A DNA stretch of 5,510 bases from an uncultured bacterium. GTDB taxonomy: Bacteria; Patescibacteriota; Microgenomatia; UBA1406; GWC2-37-13. Both the position numbers and the translations under genes were made by a program. A model generated the notes under the pieces. It saw only the letters and a program-made list of their open reading frames with translations, did not search any database and was not told the DNA's origin. Shown here piece after piece: positions 1 through 4,113 of this stretch. The stretch spans positions 1 through 5,510 of the forward strand of contig CALESU010000057.1 in the NCBI GenBank assembly GCA_937914905.1. Reading direction: 5' to 3'. Numbering within the stretch: position 1 is the stretch's first letter; every line of letters starts with the position of its first letter.

Positions 1-227
1 AAGATCGCGAGCACTCCCAAGAAAAACATGAGTCCGATAAGGAAGTACAGTTGCGTAATAGTTCCGTCACCTGTCGTAATCTGGAGCTCAATTTGATCTA
101 CGATAAGCTTGAGAATGTATGGCGAGGCAAGCTCGAGGAGGGTGGTAAGAAGAATTACGCCTGCGACGAGGAATAAGTAGAGATGATAGGGTCTGACAAT
201 CTTGATTATTTTAACGATGTTATTCAT
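1..227 (-). CDS. ABC exporter-type transmembrane protein, N-terminal part (partial)
   Basis: The start codon is at 227-225 on the minus strand and the frame stays open for 75 residues to the window edge, so only the N-terminus is visible. It begins MNNIVKIIKIVRPYHLYLF and continues with a hydrophobic helix (about residues 16-33), then an ELASPYILKLIVDQIE stretch, a short polar loop (TTGDGTIT) and the start of a second hydrophobic helix. A first helix followed by 'E..SP.ILK.IVD' is typical of the membrane domain of half-size ABC exporters (multidrug/lipid type), where it covers TM1 and the extracellular loop before TM2. The ATP-binding domain would lie outside the window, so the substrate cannot be told. 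No Shine-Dalgarno sequence precedes the ATG; an extended -10 element lies 5 bases upstream instead. Family assignment is fairly sure; a specific function is not supported. Confidence 0.75.
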   Translation of the reverse strand, partial: MNNIVKIIKIVRPYHLYLFLVAGVILLTTLLELASPYILKLIVDQIELQITTGDGTITQLYFLIGLMFFLGVLAI

Positions 228-232
228 AGGGT

Positions 233-241
233 ATTGTACCA
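233..241 (-). promoter_or_regulatory. Extended -10 promoter of the ABC exporter gene, leaderless geometry
   Basis: On the minus strand the sequence reads TGGTACAAT, then ACCCT, then ATG. TG-n-TACAAT matches an extended -10 element with five of six hexamer bases. Only 5 bases separate it from the start codon, so transcription would begin at or next to the ATG. No good -35 is visible at the normal distance. A related TGGTACAA sequence occurs about 15 bases upstream. Confidence 0.55.
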
Positions 242-282
242 CTTGGTTGTACCAAAAATATAACCTGCACTGGTTCAATAAA

Positions 283-333
283 GTGGCTTGCCACGCGAAG
301 CCCAGCGTAGCCAAAGGCGTAGCTGGGCGGAGT
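283..333 (-). repeat. Hairpin-forming spacer with GCGnAGY heptamers after ssrA (weak terminator candidate)
   Basis: Two hairpins lie just downstream of the tmRNA 3' end. The larger pairs GCCCAGC (300-306) with GCTGGGC (322-328), and inside it GCC (310-312) with GGC (316-318) around an AAA loop. The smaller pairs GTGG (283-286) with CCAC (291-294), and on the minus strand it is followed by TTTATT, which is a poor U-tract. The same stretch holds four related heptamers on the plus strand: GCGAAGC (295), GCGTAGC (305), GCGTAGC (317) and GCGGAGT (327), spaced 10-12 bases apart. It may end tmRNA transcription or be one copy of a short dispersed intergenic repeat; the sequence alone does not decide. 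Confidence 0.5.
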
Positions 334-334
334 G

Positions 335-761
335 TGGAGATGCCGGGAATCGAACCCGGGTCCGTAAAGGCTCTCTTACAAATGTGTAGCGAGGGATAGT
401 GAAGCTTTTTAACTCATGTTTGAAAAGGGAAAGCATACAAACCATTTCAAACTGCCGATTTTTATCATTTTAGAACGTTCCATGATCGAGAACGCGGAAC
501 ATTCCTATCCGAAAGTTGTACCCCAAAGAGCTATCGGAGGTCGCTCTAAGGGCAAAAACTAAAGATCTCTTATGCAACTAAACCAGCAAATCTTGGTTGT
601 GCGTTAAGCATACCTGAGAGCTTGCCGAGTTCTGCTGCTGCGATCTCTTTAATTTCTGCAAAAGCATTAGCCTTTGCAAGTATTTTTTTTCCATTTAACG
701 CATAGGTGCGCCCTGCCATTTGTAAAAGTGCGTGTCTTCACGTCGAGACCTTGTCATCCCC
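335..761 (-). ncRNA. ssrA: tmRNA (transfer-messenger RNA)
   Basis: tmRNA rescues ribosomes stalled on broken mRNAs: charged with alanine it enters with SmpB, then templates a degradation tag. The 5' end GGGGATG (761-755) pairs with CATCTCC (342-336), giving a 7-bp acceptor stem with the G3-U70 pair that alanyl-tRNA synthetase recognises; the discriminator base is A (335). The T arm is complete (CCGGG stem with TTCGATT loop, 359-343). P2 is a 12-bp helix between 728-717 and 384-373. An H-type pseudoknot after the tag pairs AGAGC (547-543) with GCTCT (531-527) and ACCTC (541-537) with GGGGT (524-520). A further 8-bp stem, GTTTGAAA with TTTCAAAC, suggests PK4. The CCA end is not encoded, because CAC follows the discriminator base. 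At about 427 bases it is longer than the usual 350-400, as expected from its long tag. Confidence 0.95.
570..677 (-). other. tmRNA tag reading frame, 35 codons plus stop
   Basis: The predicted resume codon is GCA at 677-675. It follows an A-rich run ending in UACUU, closely matching E. coli tmRNA, where an A-run and UAGUC precede the GCA resume codon. From there the frame runs 35 codons to TAA (572-570). The peptide starts AKANAFAEIKEIAAAELGK and ends QPRFAGLVA, a nonpolar C-terminus expected of a ClpXP-type degron. Usual tags have about 8-15 residues; Mycoplasma tags can reach about 27. The segment between P2 and the resume codon can form a CGCA/TGCG stem, consistent with a first pseudoknot, but I could not settle that fold. 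An earlier in-frame GCA at 715-713 sits right after P2 and leaves no room for that pseudoknot. Confidence 0.7.
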
Positions 762-813
762 TTAGAAACTGTTAGCTTCCAATCTATTTGGGAGCTTACA
801 ATTTCTTACAAGA
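762..813 (-). other. smpB-ssrA spacer with imperfect hairpin
   Basis: This 52-base spacer separates the smpB stop from the mature tmRNA 5' end. An 8-bp stem with one mismatch (782-775 with 795-788, loop of 5) lies in it but is not followed by a U-tract, so it is a poor terminator. A directly repeated TTGTAAG is present just before it. I see no convincing -10 at the right distance from base 761; the best is a weak TAACAG. The likely reading is that smpB and ssrA are transcribed together and the tmRNA 5' end is made by processing. Confidence 0.4.
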
Positions 814-1263
814 TTACTTCTTCATATACTCTTTCATCTCTTGTTTCTGCTTGCGCTTGATGTCTTCTGCTCGCTCAATCTTCTTTTTCGCAATCTCTCC
901 ACGAGCCTTCACAAGTGCGATAGAAAGCTTGATACGACGTCCTTTAGTATAGCATACGTCAGGGATGATCGTCAAACGCCCGCCTGATTTTAGCTTTGTC
1001 TCAAGTTTAATGATTTCATTCTTGTGAAGTAGCAGTTTTCGCATCCGGGTAGCTTCATATTCTGTGGGCCGTGCAAAGCGATAAATAGGGATTTCGGCAT
1101 TAAAAAGGAATGCTTCGCCGTCAATAATTTTTACGAATGCTTGGTCTAAGCGTAAGTTTCCCGCGCGAAGAGACTTGACCTCGGGGCCCGTGAGCATGAC
1201 ACCTGCTTCAAACGTGTCAACCGCTTCGTATTCGCGCTGAAAATGTCTATTTACAATTCTCAT
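814..1263 (-). CDS. smpB: SmpB, tmRNA-binding protein (SsrA-binding protein)
   Basis: SmpB binds the tRNA-like domain of tmRNA, carries it into the A site of a stalled ribosome and uses its C-terminal tail to probe the empty mRNA channel. The 149-residue product is normal for the family (about 150-160). Hallmarks are the N-terminal N5-R6 and the Y12-E13 region, TFEAGVMLTGPEVKSLRAG (residues 17-35), the GEAFLFNAEI strand (49-58), RKLLLHKNEI (75-84), and the GRRIKLSIALVKARG strand (108-122). The basic tail at 126-149 is lysine-rich and should fold as a helix in the mRNA channel. The usual GKKxxDKR motif before the tail is altered: AKK stands at 125-127 where DKR is expected. The gene lies directly upstream of its RNA partner ssrA and 43 bases after the band 7 gene. 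The ATG at 1263 is supported by the family N-terminus and by an extended -10 placed 7 bases upstream. Confidence 0.96.
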   Translation of the reverse strand: MRIVNRHFQREYEAVDTFEAGVMLTGPEVKSLRAGNLRLDQAFVKIIDGEAFLFNAEIPIYRFARPTEYEATRMRKLLLHKNEIIKLETKLKSGGRLTIIPDVCYTKGRRIKLSIALVKARGEIAKKKIERAEDIKRKQKQEMKEYMKK

Positions 1264-1270
1264 ACCCTCG

Positions 1271-1279
1271 ATTGTATCA
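1271..1279 (-). promoter_or_regulatory. Extended -10 promoter of smpB, leaderless geometry
   Basis: The minus strand reads TGATACAAT, then CGAGGGT, then ATG. This is a TG-n-TACAAT extended -10 with 7 bases to the start codon. TTGAAA at 1297-1292 is a possible -35 with a short 15-base spacer. The GAGGG next to the ATG resembles a Shine-Dalgarno sequence but lies too close (1-2 bases) to work normally. The promoter lies inside the 43-base gap after the band 7 stop. Confidence 0.6.
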
Positions 1280-1306
1280 CGAATCGGGGCTTTTCAAAAG
1301 CTTACC

Positions 1307-2182
1307 TTACCCTTTCTTGTGCCCGGGGATAGGAGTGAAATTGTCTCCATTCCCTTCCAGATTCAAGACGTTTACGATCTCGCTTCCCGTGGGGAGTATG
1401 TATTTTGTATTGTCTTTCAAGACGACACTTGCGACTTGCAAGCGTTGCCATGCTTGTGCTTTTGTGTCAAAGTACTTATTCGCAGCTTCAGCTACGAGCT
1501 TAATCGCGTCCGCCTCAGCTTTTGCGCGTAACATTTTTGCTTGTGCTTCTCCATCTGCCTCGAGAATATCCGCAGATTTTTGACCTTCTGCTTGGAGAAT
1601 ATTACTTTGGCGAATTCCTTCTGCTTGGAGAACGGTTGCTCTTTTTTCTCGTTCTGCCTTCATTTGAAGACTCATGGCGTCGGTGATTTCTGGTGGGGGG
1701 TCAATTTTCTGCACCTCAACACGGGTCACTTTTACACCCCAACCATTCGTAGCTTCATCGAGCACTGATCGAAGATTGGTGTTGATAATATCTCTGGCAG
1801 TCAAAGTTTCGTCAAGTGTTTTATCTCCCACGATATTTCTCAAATTGGTCTGCGCAAGCGTTGTTGCTGCGGTATCGAAATCCTCAACTTCAAACTGTGA
1901 CTTTGCAGGGTCTACTACTTTGTAATAAATGACCGCATCCACGGTGACAGATACATTGTCTTTGGTAATAACTTTTTGAGGATCCACATTGATGACTTTC
2001 TCACGAACATCCACCTTAATCATGCTTTCGATGTAGGGAATCACAATATTCAAACCTGGATCTGCCAACGATTTAAATTTACCCAAACGCATCACAATGC
2101 CCCGCTCTTGCTGTTGGACGATCTTGACTGAAGCAAATAATGTAATAACTCCGAGAATAAAGAGAAAGACAACGAATGGCAT
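1307..2182 (-). CDS. Stomatin/SPFH (band 7) family membrane protein, slipin/QmcA-like
   Basis: SPFH proteins oligomerise on the inner face of the membrane and organise membrane microdomains or control partner proteases. The 291-residue product has one N-terminal membrane helix (about residues 2-19). A band 7 domain follows (about 20-180), with QQQERGIVMRLGKF at 23-36, PGLNIVIPYIE at 42-52, repeated VDV/VTVDAVIYYKV strands, TLAQTNLRNIVGDKTLDETL at 108-127, and the family's KIDPPPEI at 159-166. A coiled coil runs from about 170 to 235 with 11-residue repeats (AEG at 187-189 and 198-200, ADG at 209-211) and MKAEREKRA at 174-182, as in QmcA/paraslipin proteins. The C-terminal tail (about 250-291) ends in a polar segment. 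It lies 36 bases after nfeD, the usual partner gene, and probably shares its transcript. No clear own promoter or Shine-Dalgarno site is visible at the ATG. Confidence 0.92.
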   Translation of the reverse strand: MPFVVFLFILGVITLFASVKIVQQQERGIVMRLGKFKSLADPGLNIVIPYIESMIKVDVREKVINVDPQKVITKDNVSVTVDAVIYYKVVDPAKSQFEVEDFDTAATTLAQTNLRNIVGDKTLDETLTARDIINTNLRSVLDEATNGWGVKVTRVEVQKIDPPPEITDAMSLQMKAEREKRATVLQAEGIRQSNILQAEGQKSADILEADGEAQAKMLRAKAEADAIKLVAEAANKYFDTKAQAWQRLQVASVVLKDNTKYILPTGSEIVNVLNLEGNGDNFTPIPGHKKG

Positions 2183-2218
2183 ACTCGTATAAACAATTGA
2201 TAATGAAAAACGACACTT

Positions 2219-2662
2219 TTAGGATTCTTTTTCGACCAAAACAGTGACTCCGCTCACTGACTTGACGATCACTTTTTGTCCCTCAACAAGCTCTTCTGCA
2301 CTTTCTGCTCGCCACACTTCACCCTCAATTTTGACTTGACCTGGCTCGTGAGGTTTGATCGGCTTAACAACCCTTGCAACTTTTCCCATAATAAGGTCCA
2401 TATTTGTTTTTTTCGTTGTGATGTCCAAGGATTTTTTGATACGACTGCGGGCAAAAAAGATATAGAAGACAATAAGAACCGTGATACTTATGAGCGCGAT
2501 CATGAGAGATCCGCTCGCCAAGCCCACCAACCCTCCCACCACAAACACTGCGCCGATTATGAGAAGTTCAAATCCAAGAGCGGCGCCCAACGCGACTTCG
2601 ATGATGATTGCAATAATCCCTAAGATGATAAGAAGAGTGTTTGGATTTGAAAGGTCTTGCAT
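2219..2662 (-). CDS. nfeD: NfeD-like membrane protein with C-terminal OB fold (short form)
   Basis: NfeD proteins pair with slipins; the OB domain is thought to interact with the SPFH partner at the membrane. From the start chosen here the product has 147 residues, which fits the short form lacking the ClpP-like protease domain. Residues 9-30 and 33-70 are strongly hydrophobic and form three to four membrane helices, ending in the basic ARSRIKK (71-77). The OB-type domain covers about 92-146: MGKVARVVKPIKPHEPGQVKIEGEVWRA pattern, with key residues G93, P101, G108, G114-E115, W117, A119, G128 and the last strand VSGVTVLVEKE (split G138). An upstream in-frame ATG at 2713 would add 17 residues, but a perfect TGCTATAAT promoter lies between the two ATGs, 6 bases before the ATG at 2662. 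That ATG also gives the more family-like N-terminus. Confidence 0.9.
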   Translation of the reverse strand: MQDLSNPNTLLIILGIIAIIIEVALGAALGFELLIIGAVFVVGGLVGLASGSLMIALISITVLIVFYIFFARSRIKKSLDITTKKTNMDLIMGKVARVVKPIKPHEPGQVKIEGEVWRAESAEELVEGQKVIVKSVSGVTVLVEKES

Positions 2663-2668
2663 TGATAT

Positions 2669-2677
2669 ATTATAGCA
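2669..2677 (-). promoter_or_regulatory. Promoter of the nfeD-slipin unit (perfect extended -10)
   Basis: The minus strand reads TGCTATAAT, then ATATCA, then ATG. The -10 is a perfect TATAAT with the TG extension, and the 6-base spacing puts the expected first transcribed base on the A of the start codon. A possible weak -35, TTCAAC, lies about 16 bases upstream. This is the best of the leaderless-type promoters in the window and decides the nfeD start. Confidence 0.75.
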
Positions 2678-2709
2678 TTGAAAAAAATACGTTGAAATAA
2701 CTATGCCAA

Positions 2710-2724
2710 GCACATCCTTTAGTT
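2710..2724 (-). promoter_or_regulatory. Candidate operator box 1, AACTAAAGGATGTGC
   Basis: First of three copies of a 15-base box with consensus AACTAnnGGATGTGS, here on the minus strand about 50 bases upstream of the nfeD -10. It forms the core of the left arm of the inverted repeat. The regulator is unknown and no regulator gene is present in the window. Confidence 0.4.
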
Positions 2725-2761
2725 GGATTAGCGCTATATGGGTTATTGTAACAATCTATTC

Positions 2762-2776
2762 AACTAGGGGATGTGC
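2762..2776 (+). promoter_or_regulatory. Candidate operator box 2, AACTAGGGGATGTGC
   Basis: Second copy of the AACTAnnGGATGTGS box, on the plus strand and facing box 1 as the right arm of the inverted repeat. It lies about 85 bases upstream of the -35 of the plus-strand promoter, so together with box 3 it could support a repression loop. This is inference from position only. Confidence 0.4.
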
Positions 2777-2861
2777 TTCGCTTTGGAGCTTGGAATAAAT
2801 CTTAAAAGTTACTTATATTATTTTACGCATCGCATGAGTTATGCACTCTTTATCACATCTG

Positions 2862-2890
2862 TTGAAATAAACTATAGGATGTGGTATACT
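2862..2890 (+). promoter_or_regulatory. Sigma70-type promoter of the lipoprotein gene with operator box 3 in its spacer
   Basis: The -35 TTGAAA (2862-2867) and the -10 TATACT (2885-2890) are separated by exactly 17 bases, and TGG precedes the -10 as an extended element. Transcription should start near 2897, giving a leader of about 64 bases before the ATG at 2961. The spacer contains AACTATAGGATGTGG (2870-2884), the third copy of the box, filling the gap between -35 and -10. A protein bound there would block RNA polymerase. The preceding GTTGAAATAA also recurs at 2691-2700. Confidence 0.7.
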
Positions 2891-2945
2891 TTTTCTAATT
2901 TGTTGATATGTGTTTTGGTTATTAATTTTAAAATCAAACTAATCA

Positions 2946-2960
2946 ACAATTAAAAATTGT
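2946..2960 (+). repeat. Perfect 6-bp palindrome abutting the start codon
   Basis: ACAATT, AAA, AATTGT forms a perfect palindrome whose last base touches the ATG at 2961. No Shine-Dalgarno sequence is present in this leader. An AT-only stem is weak in RNA, so a protein-binding site or a chance AT-rich palindrome is equally possible. Confidence 0.35.
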
Positions 2961-3392
2961 ATGGAAAAACGATATAATCCAAATAGTCTAATTAACACGA
3001 ATCAATTGAATCAATTGGTAGCACTGAGCATATTTATTCCTTCATTATTAGGGGGTTGTCCGCCAAATACACCACTTGTTCCTGATGGATCGGTGTCGGA
3101 TTGTGTTACTACTGCAACTCTAAGTATTGCTGGTGCAAATACGGAGATGTCTGTTGGTGGCACACTAGATTTAACTGCTCCCGTTGGGCCTTTCTCATAC
3201 TATAGCGAGCCCACCATTGTTGCTGCGAAATTAGGAAATGACTGTGACCAGAAAGGCGTTAAGTTAACTTGGAGCGGAACTGATGGACAAACTTATGAGA
3301 CTAGTATGACGGCCGCTGGTAACGAAATATCTACCAATGGATCACCTTTGATGAAATCTGACGACTTGGTTGGAATAAAAAGTGAAAAATAA
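2961..3392 (+). CDS. Small putative lipoprotein of unknown function
   Basis: I do not recognise a family for this 143-residue product. A hydrophobic segment at 19-31 (LVALSIFIPSLLG) ends in LGGC with Cys33, which fits a lipobox; cleavage would leave about 111 residues anchored outside the membrane. The n-region is unusual: the only positive charges are K3 and R4, followed by an Asn/Gln-rich stretch (residues 6-18) before the hydrophobic core. The mature part starts Pro-rich (CPPNTPLVPDG). It continues with beta-strand-like alternation (ATLSIAG, GGTLDLTAP, VKLTWSGTDG), which suggests one Ig-like or beta-sandwich domain held perhaps by Cys48 and Cys95. The gene is monocistronic: its own promoter lies at 2862-2890 and a strong terminator follows 42 bases after the stop. 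The upstream candidate operator suggests regulated expression. Confidence 0.65.
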   Translation: MEKRYNPNSLINTNQLNQLVALSIFIPSLLGGCPPNTPLVPDGSVSDCVTTATLSIAGANTEMSVGGTLDLTAPVGPFSYYSEPTIVAAKLGNDCDQKGVKLTWSGTDGQTYETSMTAAGNEISTNGSPLMKSDDLVGIKSEK

Positions 3393-3433
3393 AAAAATAA
3401 CCCTTAAATTAAAGAGGTTTTAATGGGAAATTT

Positions 3434-3464
3434 AAAATGACCGCTACGAGCGGTCATTTTTTTT
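3434..3464 (+). terminator. Intrinsic terminator after the lipoprotein gene
   Basis: A 9-bp stem ATGACCGCT (3437-3445) pairs with AGCGGTCAT (3449-3457) around an ACG loop and runs into eight T (3457-3464). The A-run before the stem makes it largely symmetric, but the only neighbouring gene ending toward it is the plus-strand lipoprotein gene. It insulates the 3495 unit from upstream transcription. Confidence 0.93.
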
Positions 3465-3479
3465 GTAAAAAAAATACTT

Positions 3480-3488
3480 TGCTACAAT
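3480..3488 (+). promoter_or_regulatory. Extended -10 promoter of the 3495 unit, leaderless geometry
   Basis: The sequence reads TGCTACAAT, then GAAGGT, then ATG. The extended -10 sits 6 bases from the start codon, as at nfeD, so the transcript should begin at the ATG. The -35 region falls in the T-run of the preceding terminator and is poor. The AGGT next to the ATG is too close to act as a normal Shine-Dalgarno site. Confidence 0.6.
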
Positions 3489-3494
3489 GAAGGT

Positions 3495-4106
3495 ATGCGC
3501 TTCATATATGCACTGGTCTTCGCTTTATTAATTGGGAATGCCTTTTTATTCGGTTACTATATCACCAGCTTGCGGCGATCAGATTATGTGGAAAAAAAAA
3601 TTGCATTAACTAAACGGGGTGAGACCGTGGCTCCGAAAACATCTACGACTGAAGGGTTGCACCCACTTATCTACAAATCGAGTAAGTCTTTCCTCATGAA
3701 CGGCACGAGAGGAAATAACTATTTCATAGGTCGCTTTAAGTCTATGGATAAAATTGAAGACTCCACAGATATTATAATCGTTCTCTCTGATATGACATCA
3801 AATCAAAATTACTCTTTCAGAATTGTTTTTGATACCGAAAATTCAGAACTTAAAGTTGAAGCACCTACGTTATTTGGGTTTGAAAATTTATCAAAAATAG
3901 ATTCTGCAAATTCTCGAAATGAATCACTTGAATTCGAAGGCACTTCGCTCTCAAACGAGAGTGGTCTTTTTTTGGAAAAAATTTCGAGCGAAGATGTAGT
4001 TGCGGTAACGTTCTATTCGTGCTTAATCGATGTATCCGAAGGGTGCAACAGGGATAAGTTGGGGAACATTTATTTACTCGGCCTGTTCAAAAGAATTAAG
4101 GCATAA
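3495..4106 (+). CDS. Membrane-anchored protein of unknown function
   Basis: No family is recognised for this 203-residue product. It begins with a single hydrophobic helix (about residues 4-23, IYALVFALLIGNAFLFGYYI) followed by R27-R28. No cleavage site is evident, so it is probably a signal anchor with the rest outside the membrane. The outer part (about 30-203) is polar and rich in Ser, Asn, Glu and Thr, with alternating beta-type strands (NNYFIGRFKSM, DIIIVLSDM, SFRIVFDTEN, VVAVTFYSCLID, IYLLGLFKRI). Two late cysteines in SCLIDVSEGC could form a disulfide loop. It has its own -10 directly before the ATG, and its stop is 7 bases before the secreted Cys-rich gene. The two are therefore probably one transcription unit, and this protein may help anchor or mature its secreted neighbour. 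That role is inference from position only. Confidence 0.65.
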   Translation: MRFIYALVFALLIGNAFLFGYYITSLRRSDYVEKKIALTKRGETVAPKTSTTEGLHPLIYKSSKSFLMNGTRGNNYFIGRFKSMDKIEDSTDIIIVLSDMTSNQNYSFRIVFDTENSELKVEAPTLFGFENLSKIDSANSRNESLEFEGTSLSNESGLFLEKISSEDVVAVTFYSCLIDVSEGCNRDKLGNIYLLGLFKRIKA

Positions 4107-4107
4107 T
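4102..4107 (+). promoter_or_regulatory. Possible -10 element overlapping the stop codon of the upstream gene
   Basis: CATAAT followed by TGAATT and the ATG at 4114 repeats the -10-plus-6-bases geometry seen at other starts. It lacks the TG extension and a -35, and it overlaps the TAA of the preceding gene. It may give the downstream gene its own leaderless transcript, or be chance in AT-rich sequence. Confidence 0.3.
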
Positions 4108-4113
4108 TGAATT

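Larger units (their letters stand above)
2705..2781. repeat. 21-base imperfect inverted repeat around a 35-base centre
   Basis: The arm 2705-2725 is the reverse complement of 2761-2781 at 18 of 21 positions. Over the inner 18 bases (2708-2725 and 2761-2778) the only two differences become G-U pairs in a plus-strand RNA, so a plus-strand transcript could form an uninterrupted 18-bp stem. The 35-base centre carries AGCGCT and ATTGTAACAAT, both small palindromes. No T-run follows, so it is not an ordinary terminator. It lies in the divergent region between nfeD and the lipoprotein gene. It could be paired operator sites (see the AACTAnnGGATGTGS boxes) or the remnant of a small mobile element. 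Confidence 0.75.

Noticed and set aside
283..333. CRISPR-like repeat array
   Set aside because: The heptamers are too short, degenerate and closely spaced to be CRISPR repeats with spacers.
202..399. Plus-strand frame of 65 codons
   Set aside because: It runs antisense across the ABC exporter start and the tmRNA 3' end, including the T arm, and has no protein-like features.
713..715. Earlier in-frame GCA as tmRNA resume codon (would give a 48-residue tag)
   Set aside because: It follows P2 at once, leaving no room for the first pseudoknot, and lacks the A-run plus UACUU context found at 677.
1272..1925. Several plus-strand frames opposite the band 7 gene
   Set aside because: They are antisense shadows of a clearly recognised protein; their Ser/Phe/Cys-rich translations are typical of reverse-strand reading.
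2269..2675. Frames on either strand overlapping nfeD
   Set aside because: The NfeD frame shows the membrane helices and OB-fold pattern; the others show no coherent domain.
2663..2713. Upstream ATG extending NfeD by 17 residues
   Set aside because: The TGCTATAAT promoter would lie inside the coding region, and the added residues are not typical of the family.
2745..2753. TG-n-TACAAT element on the minus strand inside the inverted repeat centre
   Set aside because: It resembles the other extended -10 sites, but no ATG lies at the matching distance and no -35 is visible. It is part of the small palindrome ATTGTAACAAT, so chance is likely.
2771..2953. Plus-strand frame of 60 codons
   Set aside because: It runs through the promoter and candidate operator at 2862-2890, starts inside an inverted repeat arm and looks like AT-rich noise.
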